Shown here: piece by piece, positions 1 through 6,826 of the stretch
How the letters are laid out: every line of letters starts with the position of its first letter
Position numbering within the stretch: position 1 is the stretch's first letter
Assembly (NCBI GenBank): GCA_947451445.1
Contig: CANFZJ010000122.1
Span: 1 to 8,359 of the forward strand
Direction: 5' to 3'
DNA from: Comamonadaceae bacterium
Lineage (GTDB): Bacteria > Pseudomonadota > Gammaproteobacteria > Burkholderiales > Burkholderiaceae_C
Length of the DNA stretch: 8,359 nt
Notes under the pieces: model-generated
Databases searched by the model: none
The model's input: the letters and a program-made list of their open reading frames with translations, nothing else
Told to the model about the DNA's origin: nothing
Translations under genes and position numbers: made by a program

Positions 1-285
1 CGGGTGGCCGTGCTGGAAGGCCGGGGCGTAGTCCAGCGTGGCCAGCTGGCGGGTGGCGGCGGCGGTGATCTCGGCCCGGCCATGGCCCAGGCCGCAGCAC
101 CACAGGCCGGACAGGCCGTCCAGAATCTGCCGCCCGTCGGCCGCGGTGTAGTAGCAGCCCTGGGCGCTTTGGATGATGCGCGGGTCGGCCTTGAAGTTGC
201 GGTTGCCGGTGTAGGGCATCCAGTAGGCGTCCAGCCAGGCCGGGTCTGTACGGGAGGTGAGTTGCTGGCTGTCGGTCATGTTCAT
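1..285 (-). CDS. omega-amino acid:pyruvate aminotransferase (beta-alanine:pyruvate transaminase), N-terminal 95 residues, cut by window edge
   Basis: Only the first 95 codons are present; the gene runs off the left edge. The protein begins MNMTDSQQ and carries the segments DAYWMPYTGNRNF (residues about 19-31), LDGLSGLWCCGLGH (about 55-68) and TRQLATLDYAPAFQHGHP at the end. These match the N-terminus of PLP-dependent class III omega-amino acid:pyruvate transaminases as I remember the Pseudomonas putida enzyme (WMPYTANRNF, LSGLWTCGAGH, LDYSPAFQFGHP). The family moves the amino group of beta-alanine and other omega-amino acids to pyruvate, giving L-alanine and malonate semialdehyde, in the cytoplasm. 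The PLP lysine lies outside the window. Start at 285 is preferred because GGAG (295-292) lies 6 bases upstream; an in-frame ATG at 279 is a less likely alternative. The gene is divergent from a LysR regulator, as in the P. aeruginosa bau beta-alanine locus. Family call is strong; exact substrate is inferred. Confidence 0.88.
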   Translation of the reverse strand, partial: MNMTDSQQLTSRTDPAWLDAYWMPYTGNRNFKADPRIIQSAQGCYYTAADGRQILDGLSGLWCCGLGHGRAEITAAATRQLATLDYAPAFQHGHP

Positions 286-373
286 CGAGTGCTCCGGGTG
301 AAAGGTGTCGCCGATTGTTGGGCTTGCTGTTACTCTTATAAATATCTAAATATCAATTCTTAGTTAGCACTTT
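286..373. promoter_or_regulatory. Divergent control region between the transaminase and LysR genes, with a tandem TAAATATC repeat
   Basis: This 88-bp gap separates two divergent starts. Its right half is strikingly AT-rich compared with the flanking genes. Positions 339-346 and 347-354 are a perfect head-to-tail repeat of TAAATATC. TTA-N8-TAA at 336-349 contains a T-N11-A (337 to 349), the loose signature of LysR-type operators. The most TATAAT-like word toward the transaminase is TATAAG, read on the minus strand at 341-336; I see no good -35 at proper spacing, which suits an activator-dependent promoter. The AT-rich repeat and the divergent layout are seen; binding by the adjacent regulator is inferred. 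Confidence 0.5.
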
Positions 374-1312
374 ATGAAAGTAAAAAGCCGCGCGGTTCTG
401 GGCCAGCTGACCGATATGGACATCCGCCTGCTGCGGGTCTTTAAAAGTGTGGTCGAGTGCGGTGGCATGGCGGCGGCCGAGCTGGAGCTGAACATTGGCA
501 CCTCCACCGTCAGCCGCCACGTGAAAGATCTGGAAACCCGCCTGGGCCTGACGTTGTGCCGCCGAGGCCGCAGCGGCTTTGCGCTGACCCCCGAGGGCCA
601 GCAGATCTATACCGAGACCTTGCGCCTGCTGGCCGGGGCCGACGCGTTCCGCGCCAGCGTGGACGCCATCCACGGCCGCATGGGCGGTGACATCCACCTG
701 GCGGTGTTCGACAACACCGCCAACAACCCGCAGGCCCGCATCAGCGTGGCGATTGCGCAGTTTGTCGCCCAGGCCCCCGAGGTCCACCTGCACCTGCACG
801 TGGCCACCATCCAGGCCATCGAGCGCGGGGTGATCGACGGCCAGTTCCAGGTGGGCGTGATCCCCGGCCACCGCAACTCTGACATCCTGGCCTACGACGA
901 CTTGTTTGGTGAAACCATGCACCTGTACTGCGGCGCACAGCACGCGCTGTTTGTACCCACCGCGCTGGAAACTGTGCCCCCAATGGGCTGGGATGACCTG
1001 CGCCGCTACCCGTTTGCCGGGCTGGGCTACCACTCGCTGAACATGGAACTCAGCCAGCGCGTGCGCCTGCCGCGCAAAGCCACGGGCTACGACCAGGAGT
1101 CCATCGCCACGCTGGTGTTGTCCGGCCAGTACCTGGGCTTTTTGCCTGACCACTACGCCGCTGGCTTTGTGCACAACGGCCAGATGCGGGCGCTGCAGCC
1201 AGATTTGTTCCGCTACGACTGCCGGTTTCTGGGCATCGCCCGCCGCACCCCGGAGCCGTCACGGGCGACAAAGGTGTTGCAGGAGTGTTTGCGGCTGGCG
1301 CACGGGGGCTAA
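374..1312 (+). CDS. LysR-type transcriptional regulator, probable regulator of the divergent transaminase
   Basis: A 312-residue LysR-type regulator. Residues about 15-75 form the winged helix-turn-helix: MDIRLLRVFKSVVE, then the recognition region NIGTSTVSRHVKDLETRLG and the wing ending in ALTPEGQQIY. Residues about 100-310 have the length and pattern of the LysR effector-binding domain (a periplasmic-binding-protein fold). Such proteins bind DNA as tetramers and respond to a pathway metabolite; here that would probably be an omega-amino acid or its product, judging only from the divergent transaminase. The BauR regulator of beta-alanine genes in Pseudomonas is a plausible functional parallel, not a proven orthologue. 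The start is uncertain: ATG at 374 and ATG at 416 (residue 15) both lack a clear Shine-Dalgarno sequence, and many LysR proteins begin close to the MDIRLL position. The gene converges on the helicase gene with 103 bp between stop codons. Confidence 0.9.
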   Translation: MKVKSRAVLGQLTDMDIRLLRVFKSVVECGGMAAAELELNIGTSTVSRHVKDLETRLGLTLCRRGRSGFALTPEGQQIYTETLRLLAGADAFRASVDAIHGRMGGDIHLAVFDNTANNPQARISVAIAQFVAQAPEVHLHLHVATIQAIERGVIDGQFQVGVIPGHRNSDILAYDDLFGETMHLYCGAQHALFVPTALETVPPMGWDDLRRYPFAGLGYHSLNMELSQRVRLPRKATGYDQESIATLVLSGQYLGFLPDHYAAGFVHNGQMRALQPDLFRYDCRFLGIARRTPEPSRATKVLQECLRLAHGG

Positions 1313-1415
1313 ATTGTGGTGAAAGCTCGGCCTCCCACTTCAAATAATCAGCGGCGTGGCCCATGGCGGCTTTCGGTTGGTTCGGCTGTTGGACATTATG
1401 CGCATTGCGCGTGCG

Positions 1416-4058
1416 CTACGCCCCCAGCGGCGCCAGCAGCGCGCCCAGATCGGCCTCGCTGAACTTCAGCGCCCCCGCATCGTCATGCCCCAGCACGCCC
1501 TGGGCCAGCGCCTGTTTGCGGGCCTGCAGCTCCAGCATGCGTTCTTCGATGCTGCCTTGCACCACCAGCTTGTAGACGAACACCGGCTGGTCCTGGCCGA
1601 TGCGGTGGGCGCGGGCGGTGGCTTGCTCTTCCACGGCGGGGTTCCACCACGGGTCCAGGTGGATAACAGTGTCGGCGGCGGTCAGGTTCAGGCCTACGCC
1701 ACCGGCTTTCAGGCTGAGTAAAAAAATCGGCGCGCCGCCCGCCTGGAACTGCGCCACCACCGCGCCGCGCTGGGCGGGTGGGGTGTTGCCGGTCAGGCTC
1801 AGATACGGCAGTTGCAGCGCCTGTAGTTGCGCTTGCACCAGCTCCAGCAGCTCGGTGAATTGCGAGAACACCAGCACCCGGCGGCCTTCTTCCACCAGCG
1901 CGGGCAGCATCTCGCCGAGCAGTTCCAGCTTGGCGCTTTCCATCGTTTTGGACAGTTGTTGCCCTTTCACTAAACGCGGGTCGCAGCACACCTGGCGCAG
2001 CTTGAGCAGCGCGTCCAGGATGCTGATTTGCGCGCCGTTGAAGCTCTGCCGCTGCAGCACGCGGCGCACCTGTTTGTCGGCCGCCGTGCGCACGGCTTCG
2101 TACAGTTCGCGCTGCTGGCCTTGCAGCTGCACGTGCTGGATGACATCGGTGCGCGGCGGCAGCTCGCGGGCCACGTCTTGCTTGCGCCGGCGCAGGATGA
2201 AGGGGCGCACCCGCTGGGCCAGCAACTGGGCGCGCAGGGTTTCGCCGTTGTCTTCTATCGGCTTGCGCCAGCGGTCGTGGAAGCTGCGCGCGTCGCCCAG
2301 AAAGCCGGGCATCAAAAAGTCGAACTGCGCCCACAGCTCGCCCAGGTGGTTTTCCAGTGGCGTACCGGTCAGGCACAGGCGGTGCCGGGCCTGCAGGCGG
2401 CGCAGGGCGCGGGCGCTGCGGCTGGCGGCGTTTTTGACCATCTGGGCTTCGTCCAGCAGCAGCAGGTGGAAGGGCTGCGCGGCCAGCGCGGCGATGTCGC
2501 GCCACAGCAGCGGGTAGGTGGTCAGCACCAGGTCGTGCGCGGCGATGTGGGCAAACCGCGCCGCCCGGTCTGGCCCGTGCAGCGCCAGCACCCGCAGGCC
2601 GGGGGCCATGCGCTGGGCCTCGGCCTGCCAGTTGAATAGCAGGGATGTGGGCAGCACCACCAGCGCGGGCCGGTCTAGCCGCCCGGCCTGCTTTTCCAGC
2701 AGCACGTGGGCCAGCGCCTGTGCGGTTTTGCCCAGGCCCATGTCGTCGGCCAGGATGCCGCCCAGGTTCTGCGCCCGCAGGTACTGCAGCCAGGCCAGGC
2801 CGTCCAATTGGTAGGGGCGCAGCTGCACGGTCAGCCCGTCCGGCACGGCCACCGGCTGGGGTGTGCCGATGGCTTGCAGCCGCCGCGCCAGGCTGGCCAG
2901 GCCTGCATCGCCCTGCATCTGCCACGCAGTTTGCGGACCCAGCCCGGCCCGTAGCGCGTCCAGCCGCCGTGCCTCCCACGCGCCCAGCTGCAGCGGCCCG
3001 GGCGGGGCGCGCTGCGGGTCGGTCAGCAGGTCCAGCATGGCGCGGACGATGGCTTTGAGCGGGGCGGCGGGCGCGTCAATGCGTTTGCCGCCGGGGGCGC
3101 GCAGTGAAATGAGCGCGTGGTCGTCGATGGCGGCCACGTCGGCAGCGCGCAGCCAGCGGGGCTCGCGCTTGAGCAGGTCGGCCAGCAGCGGGGCCAGGTC
3201 CAGCGGCTCGCCGTCGATCTCGATGCCCAGACTCAGCATCCACGCGCCTTCGCGGGCGGGCAGGTGCAGCTTTTGCACCGGGCGGCAGGGGGCTATGAGT
3301 GGCGCGGCCAGCTCCTTGCCCAGCAGTGCGCCCGTTTCGGGCTGGACGATCAACTTCCAGCGCTGCACCGGCACGCTTTCATGCGCAAAGCCGGGCTGCA
3401 CCACCACCTGCCAGCCCTGGGCTTGCAGGCGTGGCACCTGTTCGGCCCAGAAGTCGCCAAAAAAGCCCTCTTGCGGCAGCGTCCACACTGGCCCCAGTAC
3501 GGGAGCCGCGTCGGGGTCGCGCCATTGCAGCGCGTCGGTGGACACGGGGATCAGGCCCAGGTCCCACACCCGGTCCATCGCGTCGGCCTCGGCGGGCAGG
3601 TTGCGTTGCAGGCGCAGGCTGGGCAGCTCTTGCACGGCGGGCGGGCGGCTGTTTAGCACGGACGTGGGGGCGGGGGTGTGCCACTCCACACCACTGGCGG
3701 TGCGGTAGGTCCAGTCGATCTGCGCCAGCGTCACGCTGTCGCCCCGCGCCGCCAGCTGGCCGTGGGGTTTGAGTCCCAGCAGGCCGTCGCCCCGGCCCAG
3801 CGTGCGCAGGGTGATGCGGGGGCGGAACAGGCCTGGGACCAGGGTGGGATCGGCTTCAGGTTCTTCTTCCGGCTCCGGTTCGGGTGCGCCTTCGCGCAGC
3901 AAGGCCATCACCCGTGCCGCGTCGGCGCCCAGCAGCGGGGGCAGCTTTTTGAGCGTGGCCGCATCCGCCTGGCTGCGCAGTGCGGCAACCCAGGCGGCGA
4001 CCCGTTGCGCGCGCCGGTCCAGACCGGAGGGGCTGGGGGCGTTGGGCGGGGTGGGCAT
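1416..4058 (-). CDS. SNF2-family DEAD/DEAH-box helicase-like ATPase
   Basis: An 880-residue superfamily 2 ATPase of the SNF2 (Swi2/Snf2) group. Helicase motifs in order: LRPYQ (413-417), Walker A GLGKT (441-445) within DDMGLGKT, Walker B DEAQ (536-539), motif III TGTPLEN (564-570), then the second RecA-like domain with VFSQF (730-734), AGGVGLNL (785-792), DPWWNP (802-807) and RAHRIGQ (816-822). All key residues are present, so it should be an active ATP-driven double-stranded DNA translocase in the cytoplasm. The 410-residue N-terminal part has a Pro/Glu-rich stretch (about 57-72) and no recognisable domain. I see no SWIM-type CxC...CxH zinc finger, which occurs in many bacterial relatives. 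ATG 4058 has no good ribosome binding site. It shares a strand with the oxidoreductase/SnoaL pair but is separated from it by a strong hairpin. Bacterial members bear on transcription recycling, repair or defence; nothing here decides which. Confidence 0.93.
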   Translation of the reverse strand: MPTPPNAPSPSGLDRRAQRVAAWVAALRSQADAATLKKLPPLLGADAARVMALLREGAPEPEPEEEPEADPTLVPGLFRPRITLRTLGRGDGLLGLKPHGQLAARGDSVTLAQIDWTYRTASGVEWHTPAPTSVLNSRPPAVQELPSLRLQRNLPAEADAMDRVWDLGLIPVSTDALQWRDPDAAPVLGPVWTLPQEGFFGDFWAEQVPRLQAQGWQVVVQPGFAHESVPVQRWKLIVQPETGALLGKELAAPLIAPCRPVQKLHLPAREGAWMLSLGIEIDGEPLDLAPLLADLLKREPRWLRAADVAAIDDHALISLRAPGGKRIDAPAAPLKAIVRAMLDLLTDPQRAPPGPLQLGAWEARRLDALRAGLGPQTAWQMQGDAGLASLARRLQAIGTPQPVAVPDGLTVQLRPYQLDGLAWLQYLRAQNLGGILADDMGLGKTAQALAHVLLEKQAGRLDRPALVVLPTSLLFNWQAEAQRMAPGLRVLALHGPDRAARFAHIAAHDLVLTTYPLLWRDIAALAAQPFHLLLLDEAQMVKNAASRSARALRRLQARHRLCLTGTPLENHLGELWAQFDFLMPGFLGDARSFHDRWRKPIEDNGETLRAQLLAQRVRPFILRRRKQDVARELPPRTDVIQHVQLQGQQRELYEAVRTAADKQVRRVLQRQSFNGAQISILDALLKLRQVCCDPRLVKGQQLSKTMESAKLELLGEMLPALVEEGRRVLVFSQFTELLELVQAQLQALQLPYLSLTGNTPPAQRGAVVAQFQAGGAPIFLLSLKAGGVGLNLTAADTVIHLDPWWNPAVEEQATARAHRIGQDQPVFVYKLVVQGSIEERMLELQARKQALAQGVLGHDDAGALKFSEADLGALLAPLGA

Positions 4059-4082
4059 GGGGCCGATTGTGCCGCAATGCCT

Positions 4083-4154
4083 GTGGTATTTGCTATTGAA
4101 TAAATAGCTGCCAGCGCATACTCCATATGCGCTGGCAGTCTATTTTGTTGAAAC
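4083..4154 (+). repeat. Dispersed intergenic repeat, copy 1 (complete, with perfect hairpin)
   Basis: This is the best copy of a repeat found three times in the window. It has a left AT-rich part (GTATTTGCTATTGAATA at 4086-4102, then AATAGCTGC), a central hairpin, and a right part ending in TTTTGTTGAAA. The left 17 bases are identical in copy 2 (6432-6448). TAAATAGCTGC (4101-4111) and TCCATATGCGCTGG (4122-4135) are identical in copy 3 (6842-6852 and 6863-6876). From memory it resembles an abundant intergenic repeat of Comamonadaceae genomes; I could not verify this. It lies between two co-oriented minus-strand genes. Confidence 0.75.
4108..4138. terminator. Perfect 13-bp stem-loop, possible terminator after the SnoaL-like gene
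   Basis: CTGCCAGCGCATA (4108-4120) and TATGCGCTGGCAG (4126-4138) are perfect inverse complements separated by a 5-base loop, CTCCA. It sits 33 bases past the stop codon of the minus-strand SnoaL-like gene and 50 bases before the helicase start. On the minus strand the stem is followed by CTATTTATTC, with four scattered rather than continuous Ts in the first seven bases; on the plus strand by TCTATTTTG. The hairpin is certain. Terminator activity is inferred and would be weak to moderate because there is no clean U-tract. It is also the core of repeat copy 1. Confidence 0.5.
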
Positions 4155-4170
4155 CTCTCGGTATGCGCAG

Positions 4171-4713
4171 TTACGGTGCCAGACCCAGTTGTTTCATGAA
4201 GTCCTGGTTGTCCCAGAACAGCCATTCATGGTCCATGGTCTTGCCCTTCCAGTGGCCGATGGTCGCCATGCCGATGGCAAAGCGCTTGCCGTTGGGTGGG
4301 ATCGTCTTGCCATCGCCAATCGGCATCGGCTGGCTGAAGGTGCCGGTCATCACGCCGGTCACCGAGGTCCAGGAGCCGGAGCCAAAGCGGATCGGGTGCT
4401 CCTTGATGGTGATGTCCGGTGCAAACACAAACATGGCTTTCAGGTCGTCGATGTGTTTGTCGATGCCCTTGGTTTCATGGCCATCGGGCCAGGTCACCAC
4501 GATGTCGGCGGCGTGGCTCTCGTGCAGGCGGTCCCACTTCTGGTTGCTGAACACATCAAAGTCCAGCGTGTCAAACACGTGCAGATTGCGCTCTACCTTG
4601 GGGGCTTGTTTCTCGTGCTTGGGGGCGGGCGTGGCGGGGTTCTCGGCCGGTGTGGCGGCGTGGGCCAGGCCCAGAACGGCGGTGGCGGCGATGGCGAGGA
4701 GGGTGTTTTTCAT
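4171..4713 (-). CDS. Exported SnoaL-like (NTF2-fold) ester cyclase-family protein
   Basis: A 180-residue protein with a Sec signal peptide (MKNTLLAIAATAVLGLAHA, predicted cut AHA|AT after residue 19; no lipobox cysteine), a short Pro/Lys-rich linker (about 20-43) and a SnoaL-like domain. The stretch ADIVVTWPDGHETKGID, followed by KAMFVFAPDITIKEHPI, the GSGSWTSVTGVMTGTF strand and the C-terminal EWLFWDNQDFMKQLGL, is typical of proteins annotated as SnoaL-like polyketide or ester cyclases. These have a cone-shaped alpha+beta barrel that binds small hydrophobic ligands; the reaction is mostly unknown, and I do not assign one. ATG 4713 is chosen over the in-frame ATG at 4806 because AAGGA (4725-4721) lies 7 bases upstream, a signal peptide starts exactly there, and the longer form would overlap the upstream gene. 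It follows the oxidoreductase gene by 34 bp on the same strand, so the two are very likely co-transcribed. Confidence 0.85.
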   Translation of the reverse strand: MKNTLLAIAATAVLGLAHAATPAENPATPAPKHEKQAPKVERNLHVFDTLDFDVFSNQKWDRLHESHAADIVVTWPDGHETKGIDKHIDDLKAMFVFAPDITIKEHPIRFGSGSWTSVTGVMTGTFSQPMPIGDGKTIPPNGKRFAIGMATIGHWKGKTMDHEWLFWDNQDFMKQLGLAP

Positions 4714-4747
4714 GGTGATTTCCTTTTTGAGTGAAGGGCGAGACGGG

Positions 4748-5380
4748 TTACTGCAAGCCTTGCCAAGCTGGTGCAATGGCAGTGCCCCGGCCTGCGCCGT
4801 AGGCAAAGTAGATGTTCAAACCGGCCAAGGGCTCCAGGTAGCGGGCGTTCACCAGTCCACCCGCATCCGCCGTGGCAAAGCCCATGCTGGCCGCCAGTGC
4901 CTGGACCGTGTTTTTGGCATCCTGCTGGTCACCGGCGTAGAACACGTTGACCTGGCTGCCGTCGGCCAGCGTCGCACCTTGGCCCAGCACCTGTGCCAGC
5001 ACGGTGTTGAAGGCCTTGACCACGTGGGCGCTGGGGACGGCCTTGGCGATTTCTTCTGCGGCGGAGGTGCTGTGGCCCAGCGTCAGGCCCATGTAGTCGG
5101 GCGTCAGCGGGTTGGTGATGTCCACCACGGTTTTGCCTTGCAGGCTGCCCACGGACTGCAGTGCCGCCACCGCGTCGCCGTAGGCGGTGGCCACGACCAC
5201 CACATCCTGGCCGTCTGCCGCATTCTGGGGGGCCACGGCGGTGACATGGGTGAACTGGGCTGCCAGGGCTGCTGCCTTGGCGGCGTCGCGGCCGGTGACG
5301 CGCACCTGGTGGCCTGCGGCGCTGAGTTGTTTGGCGAAGCCTGCACCCATGTTGCCGGTGCCGATGACGAGAACTTGCAT
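4748..5380 (-). CDS. NADPH-dependent F420-reductase-like (NAD(P)-binding) oxidoreductase
   Basis: A 210-residue Rossmann-fold protein of the type annotated as NADPH-dependent F420 reductase or NADP oxidoreductase, coenzyme F420-dependent. It starts MQVLVIGTGNMG, with the dinucleotide motif GTGNMG at 7-12; the Arg in TGRD (31), just after the second strand, suggests NADP(H) preference. Further family landmarks are VVDITNPL (85-92) and HVVKAFNTV (119-127). In proteobacteria, which generally lack F420, such proteins are presumed to reduce other small substrates, so the product name should not be read literally. ATG 5380 is preferred over an in-frame ATG at 5413 because GGGAAGGA (5394-5387) lies 6 bases upstream and homologues begin at this MQVLVIG position. 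It is first in a probable two-gene operon with the exported SnoaL-like gene, and divergent from a LysR gene that probably controls it. Confidence 0.87.
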   Translation of the reverse strand: MQVLVIGTGNMGAGFAKQLSAAGHQVRVTGRDAAKAAALAAQFTHVTAVAPQNAADGQDVVVVATAYGDAVAALQSVGSLQGKTVVDITNPLTPDYMGLTLGHSTSAAEEIAKAVPSAHVVKAFNTVLAQVLGQGATLADGSQVNVFYAGDQQDAKNTVQALAASMGFATADAGGLVNARYLEPLAGLNIYFAYGAGRGTAIAPAWQGLQ

Positions 5381-5512
5381 ACGATTTCCTTCCCAGTGGG
5401 AGAGCCCCAGCAACCGATGGGCTGCGTTCAGGGCATGGGTTGGACTGTATTTGTTCCACTTTCAAAGATAAATCAGCATAATTGCAATGAATAATTCCTT
5501 TAAGTGAAATAA
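5381..5512. promoter_or_regulatory. Divergent control region between the oxidoreductase operon and the second LysR gene
   Basis: A 132-bp gap between divergent starts. The part nearest LysR (about 5456-5512) is AT-rich. It holds a direct repeat ATAATT at 5478-5483 and 5491-5496 (13 bp start to start) around the palindrome ATTGCAAT (5481-5488). T5479 and A5491 form a T-N11-A within it. This is a reasonable candidate LysR operator serving both directions. I could not place a convincing -35/-10 pair on either strand. The left part (5395-5455) would be the leader of the oxidoreductase mRNA and has no feature I can name. Confidence 0.45.
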
Positions 5513-6421
5513 ATGGACCGATTTCTGGAAATGCAGGCCTTTGCGGCCGTGGTGGATGCCGGCAGCTTTGTGCGCGCTGCCGACGCGCTGGGCGCGTCCA
5601 AACCGGCTCTGTCGCGCTACGTGGCCGACCTGGAGACCCGCCTGGGCGTGCGCCTGCTGCACCGCACCACGCGCAAGCTGTCGCTGACGGACGAAGGCCG
5701 TGCCTTCTACGCGCGCTGCAAATCGGTGCTGACCGAGGTGGACGATGCCGAGGCCGAGGCCACCGCCCGCGCCGTGCAGGCCAGCGGGCTGCTCAAAATC
5801 TCCGTGCCGGTCACCTTTGGCCTGCTGCACCTGGCCCCGCTGTGGAGCGACTTCATGGCCACCCACCCCCAGGTCCGCATGGACGTCACCCTGTCCGACC
5901 GGGTGGTGGACTTGGTGGAAGAAGGGTTTGACCTGGCGGTGCGCATCGGCTACCTGACCGACTCGGCCCTGGTCAGCCGCCAGCTGGCCAGCACCCGCAT
6001 GGTCCTGTGCGCCTCCCCGGGTTACCTGGCCCAGCACGGCCACCCCGCGACCCTGCAGGCGCTGGCGGAGCACACCGTGATCGCCTACAGCCTGCTGTCC
6101 ACGGGCGACCAGTGGACGCTGAACGGCCCCCACGGCCCCGAAACCGTGTTGGTGCACCCCGTGCTGCGCACCAACAGCGGCGACACCTGCCGTGCGGCGG
6201 CGCTCCAGCACCAGGGCATCATCCTGCAGCCCTCGTTCCTGGTCGCAGACGACCTGCGCAATGGCACGCTGGTGGAGCTACTGCCCCTGTACCAGTGCGC
6301 CGAGTTCGGCATCCACGCCGTCTACCCCAGCCGCAAATTTGTCCCGGCCAAGGTGCGGCTGCTGATTGCGTTCTTGGTCGAGGCCTTCAGCGGTGCGCAG
6401 TGGCGCAGCACGGCGGCATAG
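5513..6421 (+). CDS. LysR-type transcriptional regulator, CrgA/DmlR-like group
   Basis: A 302-residue LysR-type regulator of usual length. The N-terminal helix-turn-helix is clear: MDRFLEMQAFAAVVDAGSF, then ADALGASKPALSRYVADLETRLG and the wing RLLHRTTRKLSLTDEG (about residues 46-61). A linker helix (about 65-90, rich in Ala and Glu) leads to the effector domain, which opens LLKISVPVTFGLLHLAPLW and includes DLVEEGFDLAVRIGYL, a pattern common in the CrgA/DmlR-like branch. Its ligand cannot be read from sequence. It is divergent from the oxidoreductase/SnoaL pair, which is the likeliest target besides its own gene. ATG 5513 has only a weak AAGTGA-type ribosome binding site, but the protein begins where the family does and no other start fits. 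It converges on the cytochrome c gene; repeat copy 2 lies between the two stop codons. Confidence 0.92.
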   Translation: MDRFLEMQAFAAVVDAGSFVRAADALGASKPALSRYVADLETRLGVRLLHRTTRKLSLTDEGRAFYARCKSVLTEVDDAEAEATARAVQASGLLKISVPVTFGLLHLAPLWSDFMATHPQVRMDVTLSDRVVDLVEEGFDLAVRIGYLTDSALVSRQLASTRMVLCASPGYLAQHGHPATLQALAEHTVIAYSLLSTGDQWTLNGPHGPETVLVHPVLRTNSGDTCRAAALQHQGIILQPSFLVADDLRNGTLVELLPLYQCAEFGIHAVYPSRKFVPAKVRLLIAFLVEAFSGAQWRSTAA

Positions 6422-6428
6422 GCTGCAG

Positions 6429-6490
6429 CCTGTATTTGCTATTGAATATGTAGCTATCTGCGCTTGTGCAATATGCGCGAATGCTTTTTT
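6429..6490 (+). repeat. Dispersed intergenic repeat, copy 2 (degenerate hairpin, T-tract)
   Basis: GTATTTGCTATTGAATA (6432-6448) is identical to the left end of copy 1, and TATGCGC (6472-6478) matches the right arm of its hairpin. The stem has decayed: only GCGC at 6460-6463 and 6475-6478 still pair. A run of seven Ts (6484-6490 plus 6491) follows. It fills the 69-bp gap between the convergent LysR and cytochrome c genes. It may help end transcription from the left, though the weak stem makes an efficient intrinsic terminator doubtful. Confidence 0.65.
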
Positions 6491-6823
6491 TCATGGCAAG
6501 GGTGGTTGCGCCAGCACCCAGCGCGCCAACGCCAGCCGGTCGGTCTCAGCTAACTGCGGATACCGCGTCATCGACACCCGGCCCCAGTTGCCCATGCCCC
6601 CGTTCAAGATCTTCACCGCCAGCTGGCTGGCCGCCGCCGGGTCGCCTTTGTAGCGCGCTGCCACCTGGGCAAAGCCGGGGCCGATTTGTTTGTGGACCAT
6701 GCCGTGGCAGGCCATGCAGCCGTTGGTTTGCGCCAGCGCCGCCGGGTTGGTTTGGGCGGCAAGCGGACGCACGAGGCCGACCAGCAGCAGGCACAACAGT
6801 GCGATACGGTAGGCTGGCAACAT
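6491..6823 (-). CDS. Exported monohaem class I cytochrome c (c551/c552-like)
   Basis: A 110-residue protein with an N-terminal hydrophobic export signal (about residues 5-23, predicted cleavage near LAA|QT) and one haem-binding motif CMACH at 36-40. The downstream segment AVKILNGGMGNWGRVSM has the spacing of small class I cytochromes c, with Met85 as the probable sixth iron ligand; the usual PMPP around that Met is here VSMTRYP. The C-terminal helix TDRLALARWVLAQ is also typical. It should act in the periplasm as a one-electron carrier between respiratory complexes or a dehydrogenase and an oxidase. ATG 6823 is chosen because the signal peptide begins there; AGGAG (6838-6834) lies 10 bases upstream, a longish spacing. 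An in-frame ATG at 6883 would add 20 residues encoded by repeat copy 3 and is rejected. The gene is divergent from dadA. Confidence 0.88.
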   Translation of the reverse strand: MLPAYRIALLCLLLVGLVRPLAAQTNPAALAQTNGCMACHGMVHKQIGPGFAQVAARYKGDPAAASQLAVKILNGGMGNWGRVSMTRYPQLAETDRLALARWVLAQPPLP

Positions 6824-6826
6824 GGG

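Noticed and set aside
353..1174. A 273-codon minus-strand frame opposite the first LysR gene
   Set aside because: The plus-strand frame has a clear LysR helix-turn-helix; the antisense product has no family features.
1402..1416. GCGCA...TGCGC inverted repeat between the convergent LysR and helicase genes as a terminator
   Set aside because: The stem is only 5 bp, it abuts the helicase stop codon, and no T-tract follows on either strand; I see no convincing terminator in 1313-1415.
1483..2979. A 498-codon minus-strand frame overlapping the helicase in another phase
   Set aside because: Its translation is Arg/Ala/Gly/Pro-rich without motifs, while the overlapping frame carries all SNF2 helicase motifs in order.
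1416..5380. A defence island made of the SNF2 helicase and neighbouring genes
   Set aside because: SNF2 proteins occur in some defence systems, but here the neighbours are a small reductase, an exported SnoaL-like protein and LysR regulators, with no nuclease, methylase or other effector.
4127..5494. A 455-codon open frame on the plus strand opposite the oxidoreductase and SnoaL-like genes
   Set aside because: It is the complement of two genes with clear family motifs, ribosome binding sites and a signal peptide; its own translation has no recognisable domain and is typical of GC-rich antisense frames.
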